Source of the DNA: Actinomadura parmotrematis
GTDB taxonomy: Bacteria; Actinomycetota; Actinomycetes; Streptosporangiales; Streptosporangiaceae
Direction of reading: 5' to 3'
Length of the DNA: 64,000 bases
Assembly (NCBI RefSeq): GCF_019458805.1
Contig: NZ_JAIBOA010000016.1
Location: 62,001-126,000, forward strand
The notes under the pieces: generated by a model
What the model saw: the letters and a program-made list of their open reading frames with translations, nothing else
The model's database searches: none
What the model was told of the DNA's origin: nothing
Part shown: positions 54,958 through 62,765 of the stretch, in pieces
Numbering within the stretch: the stretch's first letter is position 1
How the letters are laid out: the number at the start of each line of letters is the position of its first letter
Translations under genes and position numbers: made by a program

Positions 54958-55950
54958 ATGGGCATCGAGATCCGGGTGGACGGGCTGAAGAAGGCGTTCG
55001 GCCGGCAGACGATCTGGGAGGACGTGAGCTTCACCATCCCGGCCGGGGAGATCTCCGCGCTGCTCGGCCCGTCGGGCACCGGCAAGTCGGTCTTCCTGAA
55101 GAACCTCGTCGGGCTGCTCCGCCCCGACCGCGGCCACGTCTACGTCGGCGGCCGCGACGTCCCGCGCCTCCGCGAGAACGAGCTGTACGACCTGCGCCGC
55201 CAGTTCGGCGTGCTGTTCCAGGACGGCGCCCTGTTCGGCTCGATGAACATCTACGACAACATCGCCTTCCCGCTGCGCGAGCACACCCGCAAGGGCGAGG
55301 CGGAGATCAAGCGGATCGTGCTGGAGAAGATGGAGATGGTCGGCCTCACCGGCGCCGAGGACAAGCTCCCCGGCGAGATCTCCGGCGGGATGAAGAAGCG
55401 CGCCGGCCTCGCCCGCGCCCTCGTCCTCGACCCCGAGATCATCCTGGCCGACGAGCCGGACTCGGGCCTGGACCCGGTCCGCACCGCCTACCTCAACCAG
55501 CTGTTCGTCGATCTCAACACCGACCTCGGCGCGACGTTCCTCATCGTCACCCACGACATCGGCACCGCCCGCGTCCTGCCCGACAACCTCGGCCTGCTGT
55601 TCCGGCGCGGCCTGGTCATGTTCGGGCCCCGCGAGATGGTGCTGTCCAGCACCCACCCGGCGGTAAACCAGTTCTTCAACGCCCGCCGGCAGGGCCCCAT
55701 CGGCATGGCCGAGGAGAAGGACCAGGCGCAGCTCGACGACGAGGGCGACGCCCCGCCCGCCATGCCCGCCCCCATCCAGCCGCAGCTCATGCCGAGCGAC
55801 GGCCGCACCCGCCCCGGCATGCGCCGCCCCGGCCAGTGGCTGCACGAGCACGGCGTCACCGCGCCGCCCGGCTCGTTCATCGACGACGAGGGCCGCAACT
55901 GGCTGACCGACTGGGACCGCCTCACCACCGGCGGCCACCGCCCCCGCTGA
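54958..55950 (+). CDS. MlaF/Mkl-type ABC ATPase of lipid (Mce) transport
   Basis: The 330-residue ATPase has Walker A LLGPSGTGKSVFLKNL, Q-loop FGVLFQDGALFGSMNIYDNI, signature ISGGMKKRAGLARAL and Walker B IILADEPDSGLDPV. The GTGKS and GGMKKR forms are typical of MlaF/Mkl, the ATPases that drive Mce lipid transporters. An extra 95-residue tail rich in Pro and charged residues follows. No yrbE or mce gene is present in the window, so it probably serves a transporter encoded elsewhere, as is common in actinobacteria. Confidence 0.88.
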   Translation: MGIEIRVDGLKKAFGRQTIWEDVSFTIPAGEISALLGPSGTGKSVFLKNLVGLLRPDRGHVYVGGRDVPRLRENELYDLRRQFGVLFQDGALFGSMNIYDNIAFPLREHTRKGEAEIKRIVLEKMEMVGLTGAEDKLPGEISGGMKKRAGLARALVLDPEIILADEPDSGLDPVRTAYLNQLFVDLNTDLGATFLIVTHDIGTARVLPDNLGLLFRRGLVMFGPREMVLSSTHPAVNQFFNARRQGPIGMAEEKDQAQLDDEGDAPPAMPAPIQPQLMPSDGRTRPGMRRPGQWLHEHGVTAPPGSFIDDEGRNWLTDWDRLTTGGHRPR

Positions 55951-55999
55951 CGCCCGCCGCCGAGATCGTCCCGCGACCGCGGGGCGGGAGGATGGGGCG

Positions 56000-56950
56000 G
56001 TGACGCTCCTGCTGAACCGCTCCCGCCTGCTCGCCCTCCTCGACCCCGCCGCCTGCCTGGACGCCCTGCGCGCCGGCTTCACCGCCGTCCCCGGCGCGGC
56101 CGGCGCCCGCCGGGTGGTGGCGCCGCTGCCCGGGCCGGGCACCGCCACCGCCCTCATCCCCGGCCTGATCGACGGCGTCCCCGCCTACACCGTCAAGGTC
56201 AACGCCAAGTTCCCCGCCGCCCGGCCCGCCCTGCGCGGCGTCGTCCACCTGCACGACCTGGCGTCCGGCGCGCTGCTCGCCCTGCTGGACTCGGCCACCG
56301 TCACCGCCTGGCGCACCGGCCTCGCCGCCGCGCTCGGCACCGCCGCCCTCGCCCGCCCGGACGCCGCGACCGTCGCCGTCATCGGCGCGGGCGCGCAGGC
56401 CGAGCTCGTGCTGCGCGGCCTCGCCGCGCTCCGCCCGCCCGCCGCGCTCACCGTCTGCGACCTCGACCCGGCCCGCGCCGCCGCGTTCGCCGAGCGCCAC
56501 GGCGCCGCGCTCGGCGTCCCCACCGCGACCGCCGCCGACCCCGCCACCGCCGTCCGCGGCGCCGACGTCGTCATCGTCGCGACCTGGTCGCGCAGCCCCC
56601 TGCTGCACGCCGGCGACCTCGCGCCCGGCGCGCACGTCACCGCGCTCGGCGCCGACGAGCCCGGCAAGTCCGAGCTGGCCGCCGACCTCGTCGTCACCTC
56701 CCGCGTCGTGGTGGACGACCTCGCCCTCGCCGTCGACACGGGCGTCCTCGGCGCCGCCGGGCTCGGCGTCGAGCACGCCGCCGGGACGCTCGGCGACGTC
56801 CTGCGCGGCGAGGCGCCCGGCCGCGTCCACGGCACCGAGACGACCGTCTACGCGCCCGTCGGCCTGCCCTGGCAGGACCTCGCCCTCGCCTGGACGGCCT
56901 ATCGCGCCGCCGATCCCGGCGCCGATCCCGCGTTCGACTTCCTCGCCTGA
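56000..56950 (+). CDS. Ornithine cyclodeaminase/mu-crystallin family protein
   Basis: The GTG at 56000 follows GGGAGG. The 316-residue protein has substrate-binding VKVNAKFPAARPALRG, Rossmann motif VAVIGAGAQAELVLRGL and GADVVIVATWSRSPLLHAGDLAPGAHVTALGAD. Family members act as cyclodeaminases, imine reductases or amino acid dehydrogenases using NAD(P). It is a different branch from SbnB in this window and lies outside the NRPS operon. The substrate is unknown. Confidence 0.85.
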   Translation: MTLLLNRSRLLALLDPAACLDALRAGFTAVPGAAGARRVVAPLPGPGTATALIPGLIDGVPAYTVKVNAKFPAARPALRGVVHLHDLASGALLALLDSATVTAWRTGLAAALGTAALARPDAATVAVIGAGAQAELVLRGLAALRPPAALTVCDLDPARAAAFAERHGAALGVPTATAADPATAVRGADVVIVATWSRSPLLHAGDLAPGAHVTALGADEPGKSELAADLVVTSRVVVDDLALAVDTGVLGAAGLGVEHAAGTLGDVLRGEAPGRVHGTETTVYAPVGLPWQDLALAWTAYRAADPGADPAFDFLA

Positions 56951-57179
56951 CTCATAGTCCGGTTGAACGTTGCACGATGTACCGTAACGGCACGCAGAAA
57001 AGCACACGCGGGCCGCCGTCCGGCCTGCCCTTTCACGCGCGGATCCGCTTCTCATGCTTAGCAGACGCGCCTTTTCGCGGAAAAGGCACTCACTTTGGCG
57101 CAGGGACGCCCCGCGGCGCCTGTGGCATCTTGTGTTACACGATGTACCGCAAGAGCCGATGCCCGAGGGAGTGGTGACG
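56951..57179 (+). promoter_or_regulatory. Upstream region of PucR gene with a 12-base direct repeat
   Basis: CACGATGTACCG occurs at 56973-56984 and again at 57138-57149, 165 bases apart. The first is preceded by TTGAAC, a possible -35 hexamer, and followed by TAACGG. The second follows TTGTGTTA. The pair may bind a regulator or be two start sites. The short frame across it (56977-57177) shows no coding character. Confidence 0.4.
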
Positions 57180-58388
57180 ATGGCGGTGCCCGAGCTGGAC
57201 GTTCCCGCGTTCGACGCGATCCCCGGCGGCCTGGCCCGGACGCTGCGCCCCCTCGTGGACCGCGCCGTCGACGACGTCATGGCGGGCCTGCCCGAGGGCG
57301 GGGACGCCTGGCGGCCCGGCGTCGGGCGCGCCACGATGGTCGACGCGCTCGGCCACTTCTGCGACCTGATCGAGGACTCCGGACCGGCCGCCTGGGCCCC
57401 GATCGCCGCCCACTACGCCGGCCTCGGCGGCCGCCTCGCCCACGACCGGCGCGCCCTGGAGCAGCTCAACCGGCTGCTGCTCCGCTCGGCGCGCGCCCTC
57501 TGGCAGATGGTGGACGCGCTCGCCGCCGCCCGGCCCGCCGACCCGGTGCCCGAGCCGGTGCTGCGCCTGCTCAGCGAGGCCCAGTTCGGCTTCCTGGACG
57601 CCGCGTCCGCCGCCGTCGCGCGGGGCCGCCGGGAGAGCGGCCCCGGCGAGGAGGAGCACCGCGCCGACCTCGTCGCGCGGCTCCTGGCCGGCGGCCCCGA
57701 CCCCGCCGAGCTCGCCGCGCTCGCGGACCGCGCCGGCTGGCGGGTGCCGCGCCGCCTCGCCGCCGCCGCGCTCCGCCCCCGGCCGGGCCGCGACCCGCGC
57801 CGCCCGATGCTCCCGCAGGGCGTGCTCGCCGACCTGTCGGGGCCCGCGCCGGTGCTGCTCGTCCCCGACCCCGGCGGCCCCGGCCGGGCCGGCCTGCTGC
57901 GGCCGCTGCTCGCCGACTGGATCGTCGCCGTCGGGCCCGCGGTGCCCGCGCACCGCGCCGCGTCCTCGCTCCGCTGGGCGCGCGAGACGCTCGCGCTCGC
58001 CGAGCGCGGCGTGCTGCCCGACGACGAGGTCGTCAGCGGCGCCGACCACCTGGCCAGCCTGGTCATCTTCCAGGCCGAGGAGCTCATCGACCACGCGGCC
58101 GCGACCCGCCTCGCCCCGCTGGGCCGGGTCGCCCCCGGCCACCGCGAGCGCCTCATGGAGACGCTGCTCGCCCTCCTGGAGTGCCGCTTCACCGCCTCGG
58201 AGGCCGCCGCGATCCTGCGCGTCCACCCGCAGACCGTCCGCTACCGGCTGCGCCGCCTGGAGGAGCTGTTCGGCGACGCGCTGCAGGACCCGCGGTCCTG
58301 CCTGGAGCTGGAGATGATCCTGCGCGCCCGCCTCGCCGCGCCCCGGCGCCGCGCCGCGGCCGCCGCCACCGTCGCCGCGCACGGCTGA
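57180..58388 (+). CDS. PucR family transcriptional regulator
   Basis: The ATG at 57180 follows GAGGGAG (57165-57171) by eight bases and gives 402 residues. The C-terminal helix-turn-helix is diagnostic: LMETLLALLECRFTASEAAAILRVHPQTVRYRLRRLEELFGDAL. The N-terminal part is helical with a GGDEF-like or RsbRD-type fold expected but not certain. PucR proteins activate or repress nearby catabolic or cell-envelope genes. The target could be the cyclodeaminase-like gene upstream or the gene itself, given the direct repeats in its leader. Confidence 0.88.
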   Translation: MAVPELDVPAFDAIPGGLARTLRPLVDRAVDDVMAGLPEGGDAWRPGVGRATMVDALGHFCDLIEDSGPAAWAPIAAHYAGLGGRLAHDRRALEQLNRLLLRSARALWQMVDALAAARPADPVPEPVLRLLSEAQFGFLDAASAAVARGRRESGPGEEEHRADLVARLLAGGPDPAELAALADRAGWRVPRRLAAAALRPRPGRDPRRPMLPQGVLADLSGPAPVLLVPDPGGPGRAGLLRPLLADWIVAVGPAVPAHRAASSLRWARETLALAERGVLPDDEVVSGADHLASLVIFQAEELIDHAAATRLAPLGRVAPGHRERLMETLLALLECRFTASEAAAILRVHPQTVRYRLRRLEELFGDALQDPRSCLELEMILRARLAAPRRRAAAAATVAAHG

Positions 58389-58405
58389 CCGGCCCGGCCC
58401 GTAGG

Positions 58406-59176
58406 ATGCCCGGCGTGGACGAACGACAGGCGCCGGGCCCCGCCCGCGGCTACCGGCGGCTGCCGTCCGGCCGCCGCCGCGAGGAGATCGTCGCCGCCGC
58501 CATCGCCACCTTCAGCGTCGACCACGACGCCTCGCTCAGCGACATCGCCGCCTCGGCGGGCATCTCCCGCACCTCCCTGTACCGCTACTTCGAGACGCGC
58601 CACGACCTCGTCACCGCGGCCTTCGCCACCGCCGGCGACCTGCTCATGGAGTACGTGGACGACGCCCCCGACGGGCCGCCGTCGCTGGCGCTCTGCGTGC
58701 GGCTCGGCCGCTTCTTCGACTACATCCAGACCAACGCGACGACCTTCGTCGGCATGGTCACCTGGAACTCGCCGATGGCGTCCCGGGAGATCCAGGCGAT
58801 CGCGCAGGGCGTCCGCGACCGGCTCTGCGCCTCCACCTTCCGCGTCCTGCGCGTGGCCGAGCCGTCGCCGCTGCTGGAGACGGCCGTGCGGACCTGGATC
58901 GCCGGCGTGGAGGAGGCTGCGATGCAGTGGCTGCGCTCCTCGGGCGCCGACCGGGGCGCCGTCGAGGCGCTGCTCGCCGCCAACCTCGGGACGGCGCTGC
59001 TGAACACCGCCACCTACGACGCGGCGGCCCTCGACCTCGTCCGCTGGTGGCTGCGCACCGAGCCCGGCGACGCGCCCTTCGCCGCGCACCTGCGCGCCTT
59101 CGCCGGCACCTTCGACCTGACCATGACCGCCACCATCGCCCGCCTCCTCGCCCCCGACCCGCCCCCCGACCCCTGA
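58406..59176 (+). CDS. TetR family transcriptional regulator
   Basis: The 256-residue frame starts at ATG 58406; a GTG nine bases later (58415) has a better-spaced AGGA and may be the true start. The N-terminal DNA-binding region is clear: RREEIVAAAIATFSVDHDASLSDIAASAGISRTSLYRYFETRHDLV in consecutive helices. The ligand-binding domain is unremarkable. It starts 18 bases after the PucR stop. A 3' hairpin (59173-59276) overlaps the stop codon. The target genes cannot be told. Confidence 0.88.
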   Translation: MPGVDERQAPGPARGYRRLPSGRRREEIVAAAIATFSVDHDASLSDIAASAGISRTSLYRYFETRHDLVTAAFATAGDLLMEYVDDAPDGPPSLALCVRLGRFFDYIQTNATTFVGMVTWNSPMASREIQAIAQGVRDRLCASTFRVLRVAEPSPLLETAVRTWIAGVEEAAMQWLRSSGADRGAVEALLAANLGTALLNTATYDAAALDLVRWWLRTEPGDAPFAAHLRAFAGTFDLTMTATIARLLAPDPPPDP

Positions 59177-59276
59177 CCCCCTGGTCACCTCGGGTTGAGA
59201 TGCGGCGTGTTGGGCTCTACGGAGATCGAAAGAGGCCAACACGCCGCATCTCAACCGCGGGTGACCAAGGGGTCAG
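59173..59276. repeat. Long hairpin at a convergent gene end, copy 2
   Basis: A perfect 21-bp inner stem (59193-59213 with 59236-59256) and a 17-bp outer stem with one mismatch (59173-59189 with 59260-59276) lie between the TetR gene and the convergent prenyltransferase gene. It shares the outer CTGACCCCCTGGTCACC and inner TGCGGCGTGTTGG with copy 1 at 19998-20101. Two base pairs differ between copies with both strands changed. Confidence 0.75.
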
Positions 59277-60013
59277 CGGCGCGGGGTGATCAGGAGGGCG
59301 GCGGTGAGGACGGCGGCGGCGAAGGGGGCTTTGGGGACGCGGCCGCCGGCCAGGGCGGCGGCGGTGGTGACGGCCGTGACGGCCATGGCGCGCTCGGGGC
59401 GCAGGAGAGCGGCAGCGGCGATGAGGGGGAGCGGGATCGCGGCGCGGGTGCGGCGCGCGCCCCAGCGGTGCGGGAGGCCCCGGACGCCCGTGGCGCGGTC
59501 GCCGTCGAGGTCGGGCAGGACGTCGGCCAGGTGCGCGCCGACCCCGAGCAGCGCCGCCGCCGTCGCGGTGCGCGGCCCGGCGCGGCCGGTGAAGACCGGC
59601 AGGCCGCCGAAGCCGACGGCATAGGGCACCCAGGAGAACGGCGTGGACTTCACGCCGAGGTCGTAGGCCCAGGCGGCCGCGACGCCGGTCAGGTGCAGCG
59701 CGCCCCCGCGCCCAGCGGCCAGGGACAGCGGGACGCAGGCGGCCAGGGCGGTGGCCGCCGCCGCCCGGACCGTTCCGGCGGACACCGCGCCGCGCACCAC
59801 CGGCTTGTCGCGGCGGCCGGCGGCGACGTCGCGCCGGGCGTCCACCGCGTCGTTGCACCAGCCGACCGAGAGCTGCCCCGCCAGCACCGCCGCGCCGACG
59901 AGCGCGCACTCGCGGGGGCGCCGCCCGCTCGCGGCGGCGTGGGCCAGGCCGAGGGCGGTCACCGCCGCGGCCGGTCCCGGATGGCAGGCGCCCAGCAGGG
60001 CGAATAGGGCCAT
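59273..60013 (-). CDS. UbiA family prenyltransferase
   Basis: The 246-residue membrane protein has the first Asp-rich motif NDAVDARRD (NDxxDxxxD) near residue 60 and a second region LADVLPDLDGDRATGVRGL, which bind the magnesium-diphosphate of an allylic donor. About eight hydrophobic segments are present. It should attach a prenyl chain to an aromatic acceptor. I use ATG 60013; ATG 60142 would add a cytosolic, Arg-rich stretch that looks non-coding. It is divergent from a type III PKS gene, which could supply the aromatic ring. Confidence 0.85.
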   Translation of the reverse strand: MALFALLGACHPGPAAAVTALGLAHAAASGRRPRECALVGAAVLAGQLSVGWCNDAVDARRDVAAGRRDKPVVRGAVSAGTVRAAAATALAACVPLSLAAGRGGALHLTGVAAAWAYDLGVKSTPFSWVPYAVGFGGLPVFTGRAGPRTATAAALLGVGAHLADVLPDLDGDRATGVRGLPHRWGARRTRAAIPLPLIAAAALLRPERAMAVTAVTTAAALAGGRVPKAPFAAAVLTAALLITPRR

Positions 60014-60162
60014 ACCGCCGATCGTAAGGAGGGTCTGGCGGCGTCCGGCGCAACGTTGCCCGCATCTTGGCCCGGACTTGGCCGACCGCGGGAGCGGGCC
60101 GGGGAGGATGCGAAGGCGACGTGCAGCGGCGGGAGGGGACACCAGCGCATGACGAGCAGCGC

Positions 60163-61212
60163 ATGACGAGCATCGCGGGGGTCGGCGGGGCGCTGCCGCC
60201 CCACCGCTATCCGCAGCACGCCATCGCCGACGCCCTGGCGGACGCCTGCCTGCCCGCCGGCGCGCCGCGCGGCCTGCTGGACCGCCTGCACGCCTCCGCC
60301 GGCGTCCGCTTCCGCAACCTGGCGCTGCCCCTGGAGGACTACGCCACGCTCGGCGGCTTCGGCGCCGCCAACGACGCCTTCATCGGCACGGCGACCGCGC
60401 TCGGCGCCGAGGCCGTCGCGACGGCCCTCGCCGCCGCCGGGGCCGCCCCGGACGAGCTCGACATGCTGATGCTGACGACCGTCACCGGCGTCGCCGCGCC
60501 GTCGGTGGACGCCCGCCTCGCCGAGCGGGCCGGGCTGCGCCCCGACGTGAAGCGCCTGCCGCTGTTCGGCCTCGGCTGCGTCGGCGGCGCCGCCGGCCTC
60601 GCCCGCGTGCACGACTACCTGCGCGGCTGGCCCGAGCACACCGCCGCCCTGCTGTCGGTCGAGCTCTGCTCGCTGACGCTCCAGCGCGACGACGCCTCGA
60701 TCGCCAACCTCGTCGCGGGCGCCCTGTTCGGCGACGGCGCCACCGCCGTCGTCATGCGGGGAGCGGCGCACGCGGCGCCCGGCCCGTCGGTCGTCGCGAC
60801 CCGCAGCCACCTGTATCCGGGCACGTCCCACTACATGGGCTGGCAGGTCGGGGACGGGGGCTTCCGCGTCGTCCTGGACCCCGGCATCCCCGACGCGGTG
60901 CGCACCCACCTGGCCGCCGACGTGCGCGCCTTCCTCGCCGACCACGGCCTCACGGTGCGGGACGTGGCGGCGTGGGTGTGCCATCCGGGCGGCCCGCGCG
61001 TCATGGACGCCGTCGTCGACGCCCTCGACCTCGCCGAGGAGGCGCTGGCGGTGACGCGGCGGTCGCTGGCCGAGCACGGCAACATGTCGTCCTCGTCGGT
61101 CCTGCACGTGCTGCGCGACACCATCGCGCTCGGCCCCGAGCCCGGCACCCCCGGCCTGCTCATGGCGCTCGGTCCGGGCTTCTGCTCCGAACTCGTCCTG
61201 CTGCGCTGGTAG
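60163..61212 (+). CDS. Type III polyketide synthase
   Basis: The 349-residue enzyme has the Cys-His-Asn triad: Cys139 (LFGLGCVGG), His274 (VCHPGG) and Asn307 (HGNMSSSSV), with the C-terminal ALGPGFCSEL loop. It would extend an acyl-CoA starter with malonyl-type units and cyclise to a resorcinol, pyrone or naphthol. With an ICMT-type methyltransferase and an FAD enzyme downstream the order matches srsA-srsB-srsC of Streptomyces griseus, which makes alkylresorcinol-derived phenolic lipids. ATG 60163 overlaps the stop of a 5-codon reading frame (60149-60166). A GTG at 60121 is an alternative start. Confidence 0.92.
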   Translation: MTSIAGVGGALPPHRYPQHAIADALADACLPAGAPRGLLDRLHASAGVRFRNLALPLEDYATLGGFGAANDAFIGTATALGAEAVATALAAAGAAPDELDMLMLTTVTGVAAPSVDARLAERAGLRPDVKRLPLFGLGCVGGAAGLARVHDYLRGWPEHTAALLSVELCSLTLQRDDASIANLVAGALFGDGATAVVMRGAAHAAPGPSVVATRSHLYPGTSHYMGWQVGDGGFRVVLDPGIPDAVRTHLAADVRAFLADHGLTVRDVAAWVCHPGGPRVMDAVVDALDLAEEALAVTRRSLAEHGNMSSSSVLHVLRDTIALGPEPGTPGLLMALGPGFCSELVLLRW

Positions 61213-61225
61213 GGGGCGACCGGAC

Positions 61226-61732
61226 ATGGTGTGGTACGCGCTGCTGGTGGCCGCCGTCGCGGCCGAACGCCTCGCCGAGCTGGCCGTCGCCCGCCGCAAC
61301 CTGCGCTGGAGCCTAGCGCGCGGCGCGCGCGTCACCGGCGACGGCCACTACCCGGCGATGGTCGCCCTGCACACCGGGCTGCTGGCGGCGTGCCTGGTGG
61401 AGGCGGCGCACCGCCCGTTCGTGCCGGCGCTCGGCTGGCCGATGCTCGCGCTCGCCGTCGCCGCGCAGGGGCTGCGCTGGTGGTGCATCGCCGCGCTCGG
61501 GCACCGCTGGAGCACCCGCGTGGTGGTGATCCCGGGCCTCGCGCCGGTGACGCGCGGCCCGTACCGGTGGCTGCGCCATCCCAACTACGCGGCGGTGGCC
61601 GTCGAGGGGATCGCGCTGCCGCTGGTGCACACCGCCTGGGTCACCGCGCTCGCCTTCACCGTCCTGAACGCCGCGCTGATGGCGGTCCGCATCCGCTGCG
61701 AGGAGGCCGCGCTGTCGTGCTCGACGTCCTGA
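61226..61732 (+). CDS. Isoprenylcysteine carboxyl methyltransferase-like (SrsB-type) membrane protein
   Basis: The 168-residue protein has about four membrane segments and the ICMT S-adenosylmethionine motif region VIPGLAPVTRGPYRWLRHPNYAAVAVEGIALPL followed by RIRCEEAAL. SrsB, a member of this family, O-methylates alkylresorcinols, so a phenol O-methyltransferase is the best guess. It starts 13 bases after the type III PKS and overlaps the next gene by 16 bases. Confidence 0.85.
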   Translation: MVWYALLVAAVAAERLAELAVARRNLRWSLARGARVTGDGHYPAMVALHTGLLAACLVEAAHRPFVPALGWPMLALAVAAQGLRWWCIAALGHRWSTRVVVIPGLAPVTRGPYRWLRHPNYAAVAVEGIALPLVHTAWVTALAFTVLNAALMAVRIRCEEAALSCSTS

Positions 61733-62730
61733 TCGCGGGCGCGGGCCCGGCCGGCCTCGCCACCGCCGTGCACGCCGCCGAGCGCGGCTTGACGGCGCTC
61801 GTCGTCGAGCCGCGCCCGGCCCCGATCGACAAGGCGTGCGGCGAGGGCCTCATGCCGGCCGGCCTCGCCGCCCTGCACGCCCTCGGCGTCGACCCGCCCG
61901 GCCACCCGCTGCGCGGCATCCGCTACCTGGACGCCGCCGGGCCGCCCGCGACGGCCCGGTTCGCCGAGCCCGGCCGCGGCGTCCGCCGCACCGCCCTGCA
62001 CGAAGCGCTCTGGGCGCGCGCCGCCGAGCTCGGCGTTCCGGTCGTGCAGGGCCGCGTCACCGGCGTCGTCCAGCGCGCCGGCCACGTCGAGGCCGCCGGG
62101 CACCGGGCGCGCTGGCTCGTCGCCGCCGACGGCCTGCACTCGCCGCTGCGCGCCGCGCTCGGCCTGGACGCGCCCGTCCCGCCGCCGCGCCGCTACGGCC
62201 TGCGCCGCCACTTCCGGACGCCGCCCTGGACCGACCTGGTCGAGGTCCACTGGGCGGGCGACGCCGAAGCGTACGTGACGCCGGTCGGCCCCGACCTCGT
62301 CGGCGTCGCGCTGCTGAGCGGCGCCCGCCGCCCCTACGCCGACCACCTGGCCGCGTTCCCCGAGCTGCGCGCCCGCCTCGCCGGCCCCGCCGCGTCGCGC
62401 GTGCGCGGCGCCGGGCCGCTGCGCCGCCGCGCCCGCCGCCGCGTCGCCGGCCGCGTCCTGCTCGTCGGCGACGCCGCCGGGTACGTCGACGCCCTCACCG
62501 GCGAGGGCGTGTCCCTGGCCGTCCGCGCCGCCGGGGAGCTGGTGCGCTGCCTGGCGGCGGACCGGCCCGGCGACTACGAGGCGGCCTGGCGGTCCCTGAC
62601 CCGCCGCCACCGCCTGCTGACCGGCGCGCTGCTCGGCGCCCGGCGCCGCCCCGCCACCGCCCGGCTGATCGTCCCGCTGGCGCGGCGGCTGCCGCTGGCG
62701 TTCGGGACGGCCGTCCGCGCCCTCGCCTGA
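61717..62730 (+). CDS. FAD-dependent monooxygenase/reductase (SrsC- or geranylgeranyl reductase-like)
   Basis: The GTG at 61717 has AGGAGG (61701-61706) ten bases upstream. The 337-residue flavoprotein has VLIAGAGPAGLATAVHAAERG (dinucleotide-binding), KACGEGLMPAGLAAL, and VLLVGDAAGYVDALTGEGVSLAVRAA (second FAD motif). These features fit ring hydroxylases and the geranylgeranyl reductase branch equally. In the srs context it would hydroxylate the ring to a hydroquinone or quinone. Confidence 0.88.
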   Translation: MLDVLIAGAGPAGLATAVHAAERGLTALVVEPRPAPIDKACGEGLMPAGLAALHALGVDPPGHPLRGIRYLDAAGPPATARFAEPGRGVRRTALHEALWARAAELGVPVVQGRVTGVVQRAGHVEAAGHRARWLVAADGLHSPLRAALGLDAPVPPPRRYGLRRHFRTPPWTDLVEVHWAGDAEAYVTPVGPDLVGVALLSGARRPYADHLAAFPELRARLAGPAASRVRGAGPLRRRARRRVAGRVLLVGDAAGYVDALTGEGVSLAVRAAGELVRCLAADRPGDYEAAWRSLTRRHRLLTGALLGARRRPATARLIVPLARRLPLAFGTAVRALA

Positions 62731-62765
62731 CCCCGACCGCCCGCCGAACCCCAGGAGCCGCACGC

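Noticed and set aside
56977..57177. A 66-codon frame between the cyclodeaminase-like gene and PucR
   Set aside because: Codon use is random, no ribosome binding site precedes it, and it crosses the direct-repeat promoter region.
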